Positions 61,704 through 64,000 of a DNA stretch of 64,000 nt are shown piece by piece (the stretch's first letter is position 1; each line of letters starts with the position of its first letter). The DNA is from Myroides odoratimimus (lineage in GTDB: Bacteria > Bacteroidota > Bacteroidia > Flavobacteriales > Flavobacteriaceae): contig NZ_JACAKB010000004.1 of NCBI RefSeq assembly GCF_030326305.1, positions 25,519 through 89,518 on the forward strand, written 5' to 3'. The translations under genes and the position numbers were made by a program. The notes under the pieces were generated by a model. The model searched no databases, was not told the origin of the DNA, and saw nothing but the letters and a program-made list of their open reading frames with translations.

Positions 61704-62660
61704 TTAAAAACCGCTTTGTTCAGCGATTTTATATCTACTAATGTTTGTCTTTGTTTTAAGTATAAGTTCTCCTAAGAATCCTGCTAAAAATAACTGTGTT
61801 CCGATGATCATCGTTACTAGTGATATATAGAACCACGGATCTTGTGTCACTCGGATAGCCGGTAATCCATAATAAAGCTTATACAACTTATTCGCTCCAA
61901 TAAAGAAGGCTGCACAGAACCCAATCCCAAAGGTGATAACCCCAAGTGATCCGAATAAGTGCATCGGTCTTTTGCCAAATTTAGAGAGGAACCAAATAGT
62001 AATCAAATCCAGAAAACCGTAGATAAATCTACTCATCCCAAATTTGGTAGTACCGTATTTACGCGCTTGGTGGATGACTACTTTTTCACCTATTTTATCA
62101 TAGCCCTCATTTTTAGCTAGGACAGGAATGTAGCGGTGCATCTCACCAGATACCTCTATGTTTTTAATGACCTCGTTTTTATAGGCCTTCAGTCCACAGT
62201 TAAAGTCATTTAGCTGAACACCAGAAGTCTTTCTCGCTGCCCAGTTAAATAGTTTAGAAGGAAGATTTTTAGATACGACAGAGTCATATCGTTTCTTTTT
62301 CCAACCAGAGACCATATCATACCCCTCTTTAGTGATCATATCATACAGTGCTGGTATCTCATCAGGGCTATCTTGAAGATCAGCATCCATAGTGATGACC
62401 ACATCACCTAGTGCCTGTGCAAATCCAGCGTGTAAAGCCTGTGATTTGCCGAAGTTGCGCTGGAAGCGTATTCCTTTGACCTGAGTATCTCTAGCAGCTA
62501 GTGCAGTGATTATATCCCACGACTTATCTTTACTCCCATCATCGATAAAGAGAATCTCATAGGTAAAGCCGTTCTCCTGCATAACTTTAGTTATCCACGT
62601 ATGTAGTTCTGGCAGAGACTCTGCTTCGTTTAGCAGAGGAATTACTATTGATAGATTCAT
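61704..62660 (-). CDS. GT2 glycosyltransferase, DPM1/ArnC-like, with C-terminal membrane helices
   Basis: The 318-aa protein begins with a GT-A domain: VIPLLNEAESLPEL, the metal-binding DAD of TMDADLQDSP (about residue 92), FNCGLKAY and KYGTTKFG near residue 205. Two membrane helices follow (about residues 235-260 and 275-300). This matches polyprenyl-phosphate mannosyl/aminoarabinosyl transferases, which load a sugar onto undecaprenyl phosphate. Acceptor not determined. It starts 5 bp after the DUF4199 gene and precedes the phosphohexomutase, so sugar activation may be the shared theme. Confidence 0.93.
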   Translation of the reverse strand: MNLSIVIPLLNEAESLPELHTWITKVMQENGFTYEILFIDDGSKDKSWDIITALAARDTQVKGIRFQRNFGKSQALHAGFAQALGDVVITMDADLQDSPDEIPALYDMITKEGYDMVSGWKKKRYDSVVSKNLPSKLFNWAARKTSGVQLNDFNCGLKAYKNEVIKNIEVSGEMHRYIPVLAKNEGYDKIGEKVVIHQARKYGTTKFGMSRFIYGFLDLITIWFLSKFGKRPMHLFGSLGVITFGIGFCAAFFIGANKLYKLYYGLPAIRVTQDPWFYISLVTMIIGTQLFLAGFLGELILKTKTNISRYKIAEQSGF

Positions 62661-62665
62661 CTAGA

Positions 62666-63250
62666 TTATTTATGATCTTTATTAAAATCAGTATCTACAT
62701 CATGATTAATTTCAGGATGTGGGTTTACGAATTCTGATTTATTTTTAAATATAGCAGCTAATAATATCCCTAGTATTGAATTTCTAAGTACACTACCTGC
62801 CCATAAAAACAATTGTGATTTAGGAGCAAATTGGTTGATATTTCTAGCTTTTTCTAATTGTTCATTGATTTGTTCTTGTGGAAGTCCAGACCCGTCTAAT
62901 GTTTTGATTAACATATCATAAAGAGATTTGCTGATTTCCTCCTTAGCAGAAGGATCCACGATATTGAAAAGAATATTATAAATGATAATATTCACAGTCA
63001 CTCCGATGATGACCATTAAGAAGAATGGAGTAAAGGCTTCTCTGAAGGTAACATATCCTCCTGCTTTTTTACGAGCAAAATAGATAGTTAGTATTCCTAA
63101 GATAACCATCACACCCATATTAAAAAAACCAGCGAAAGTATTGGCAAATAGGGATTTGTCTGTAAAAAATATTACACTGTTAAATAGTGTGTAATAGATG
63201 GCTAATATGATTCCGAAAGTAATACCTACTTTATTTACTGGGTTCTTCAT
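62666..63250 (-). CDS. DUF4199 family membrane protein
   Basis: The 194-aa protein has four membrane helices (about residues 10-28, 38-55, 72-95, 145-165) and a hydrophilic loop of about 45 residues between helices 3 and 4 (DPSAKEEISKSLYDML...). The arrangement and the segment GGYVTFREAFTPFF match DUF4199, which in Bacteroidota is regularly encoded directly before a GT2 glycosyltransferase like the one here (recollection). Function unknown. It opens the transcript DUF4199-GT2-phosphohexomutase. Confidence 0.85.
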   Translation of the reverse strand: MKNPVNKVGITFGIILAIYYTLFNSVIFFTDKSLFANTFAGFFNMGVMVILGILTIYFARKKAGGYVTFREAFTPFFLMVIIGVTVNIIIYNILFNIVDPSAKEEISKSLYDMLIKTLDGSGLPQEQINEQLEKARNINQFAPKSQLFLWAGSVLRNSILGILLAAIFKNKSEFVNPHPEINHDVDTDFNKDHK

Positions 63251-64000
63251 TGGTTATCTATAAATATGATTTACAAATATAATAAAATAACCCTTTTAGA
63301 ACGGTATGTAATGGGAGTTTGTTAACAGAATGTGTACTAATTGCCTTATTTATCTATTCTTTTTATAAAACAGTAAACTTGTTAAGGTATAGAAGGTCTT
63401 GGAGTGCTTTAGTTTATCAGTTTTTTACAGGCTTAATAGAGCTCTAATTGAATAGTGTATGAGCGCATTAGAAGTGAGTATAGAGAGCGTCTTTTTATCA
63501 ATCAGATTCAAAATTAATAATCCGTTTTTTTTTATTTTGATCTAAAACGCAGATGTATACCCCCTTATTTGAGCTATAATCACTTCTTTTTTTTAAAATT
63601 TTCGGTTCGAAACGCTGTTTTTACTCTTTTTTCTAAAAAAAGTATTCTGTTTTTTTTAGAATGGTAAAAAGAGATATTTACTTATAATCCCTTTATTTAT
63701 AAGGGATAGAGGCTACATTGACACAAATAATGTTTTGATGTATCTAATAGTTTAATTCCTTGTAATCCCCCATAAACATTAGTATTGACTCTTACCTCCT
63801 CGACAATTCATGGAGAATAAGTCGAGAATAGTGGAACAGAGAGGTCATTAGTCGAAGAATGATTCTTGTATTGATAGGGAACCTACGACTAGCTTAAAAT
63901 TTGAATTCAGTGTGGAGGGAATTATAGATTGAGTAATTTAATTTTGAGTAAAGGGTCACTTAAATAGAATGAAGTATGGAGTATGTATGGTAGGGGTATA
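63251..64000. other. Non-coding region at the window end with dispersed repeat B
   Basis: No convincing gene lies in these 750 bp. The left 500 bp are AT-rich and hold the promoter area of the DUF4199 operon. The right part contains the diverged repeat at 63762-63871. A gene beginning past 64000 may use part of this stretch. Confidence 0.5.
63762..63871 (+). repeat. Diverged intergenic repeat, copy B
   Basis: This copy aligns with the minus strand of 37992-38100. It contains CTCGAC...GTCGAG (63799-63826), an inverted pair enclosing a 16-base spacer, and three TCGAnAAT-like submotifs at 63800, about 63822 and about 63852. The 5' flank TTAGTATTGACT also matches copy A (CTAGTATTAACT). It is not inside any open frame that I trust. 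Confidence 0.65.

Noticed and set aside
1-64000. CRISPR arrays, insertion sequences, prophage, integrases, rRNA genes
   Set aside because: I read the spacers for regular repeats, transposase motifs and terminal inverted repeats and saw none; GC content and codon use look even across the window.

Overview
The window is a 64 kb piece of an AT-rich Bacteroidota chromosome, almost certainly Flavobacteriaceae and plausibly Myroides or a close relative (genus is inference from gene content and protein style). Evidence: Bacteroidota-type -7 boxes (TAnnTTTG) upstream of many genes, very few Shine-Dalgarno sites, a SusC/RagA-style carboxypeptidase-regulatory-domain TonB receptor, the tgt-lptG-EamA-accA-dnaB block, DUF4252 and DUF4199 proteins, a zinc-ligand-free TGT, and a DEFD-box RNA helicase. 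It looks like ordinary core chromosome: no phage, insertion sequence, integrase, CRISPR array or rRNA operon was seen.

Layout. 1-1050: two identical tRNA-Lys genes, one tRNA-Leu and a small unlisted membrane protein. 1068-4149: DUF4252 pair, then a metal/haem-type ABC importer (binding lipoprotein plus permease, no ATPase). 4240-10093: tgt, lptG, DMT transporter, accA, dnaB. 10154-15758 (minus): rsfS-ftsH, then LUD protein-cdsA-psd-acyl-CoA-binding protein-exported SOD-like lipoprotein. 15858-21655: birA, msrB, alpha/beta hydrolase, M48 lipoprotein, MFS transporter, unknown lipoprotein. 21857-30409: lon, cmk, nucleoside transporter, DEAD-family helicase, NlpC/P60 protein, thiolase. 30689-30962: tRNA-Ser, tRNA-Pro, tRNA-Arg operon. 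31196-37790: alpha/beta hydrolases, lytic transglycosylase, GNAT protein, mtaB, oligopeptide-type binding lipoprotein. 38481-45182: LytTR response regulator with a beta-propeller sensor kinase, metallophosphoesterase, ABC-F ATPase. 45483-49445: lysozyme-like exported protein, trp leader/attenuator with trpB, fumC, small membrane protein. 49618-63250: TonB receptor, ArsC-like protein, CPBP protease, menE, glutaminase, ndk, pncB, DUF2971, msbA-type exporter, phosphohexomutase, GT2 glycosyltransferase, DUF4199 protein. 63251-64000 is non-coding as far as I can see.

The most interesting signal is upstream of trpB: a 28-codon leader peptide with three consecutive Trp codons (46242-46328) followed by a strong intrinsic terminator (46352-46385), with alternative base-pairing that fits classical ribosome-mediated attenuation, here controlling a trpB that has no other trp genes beside it. 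The second is a diverged intergenic repeat present twice in opposite orientation (37992-38100 and 63762-63871). Smaller observations include a 16-bp perfect tandem repeat with a third inverted half-site upstream of an alpha/beta hydrolase, an SOD-family lipoprotein without the usual second-shell glutamine, and two small membrane-protein genes shorter than 60 residues.
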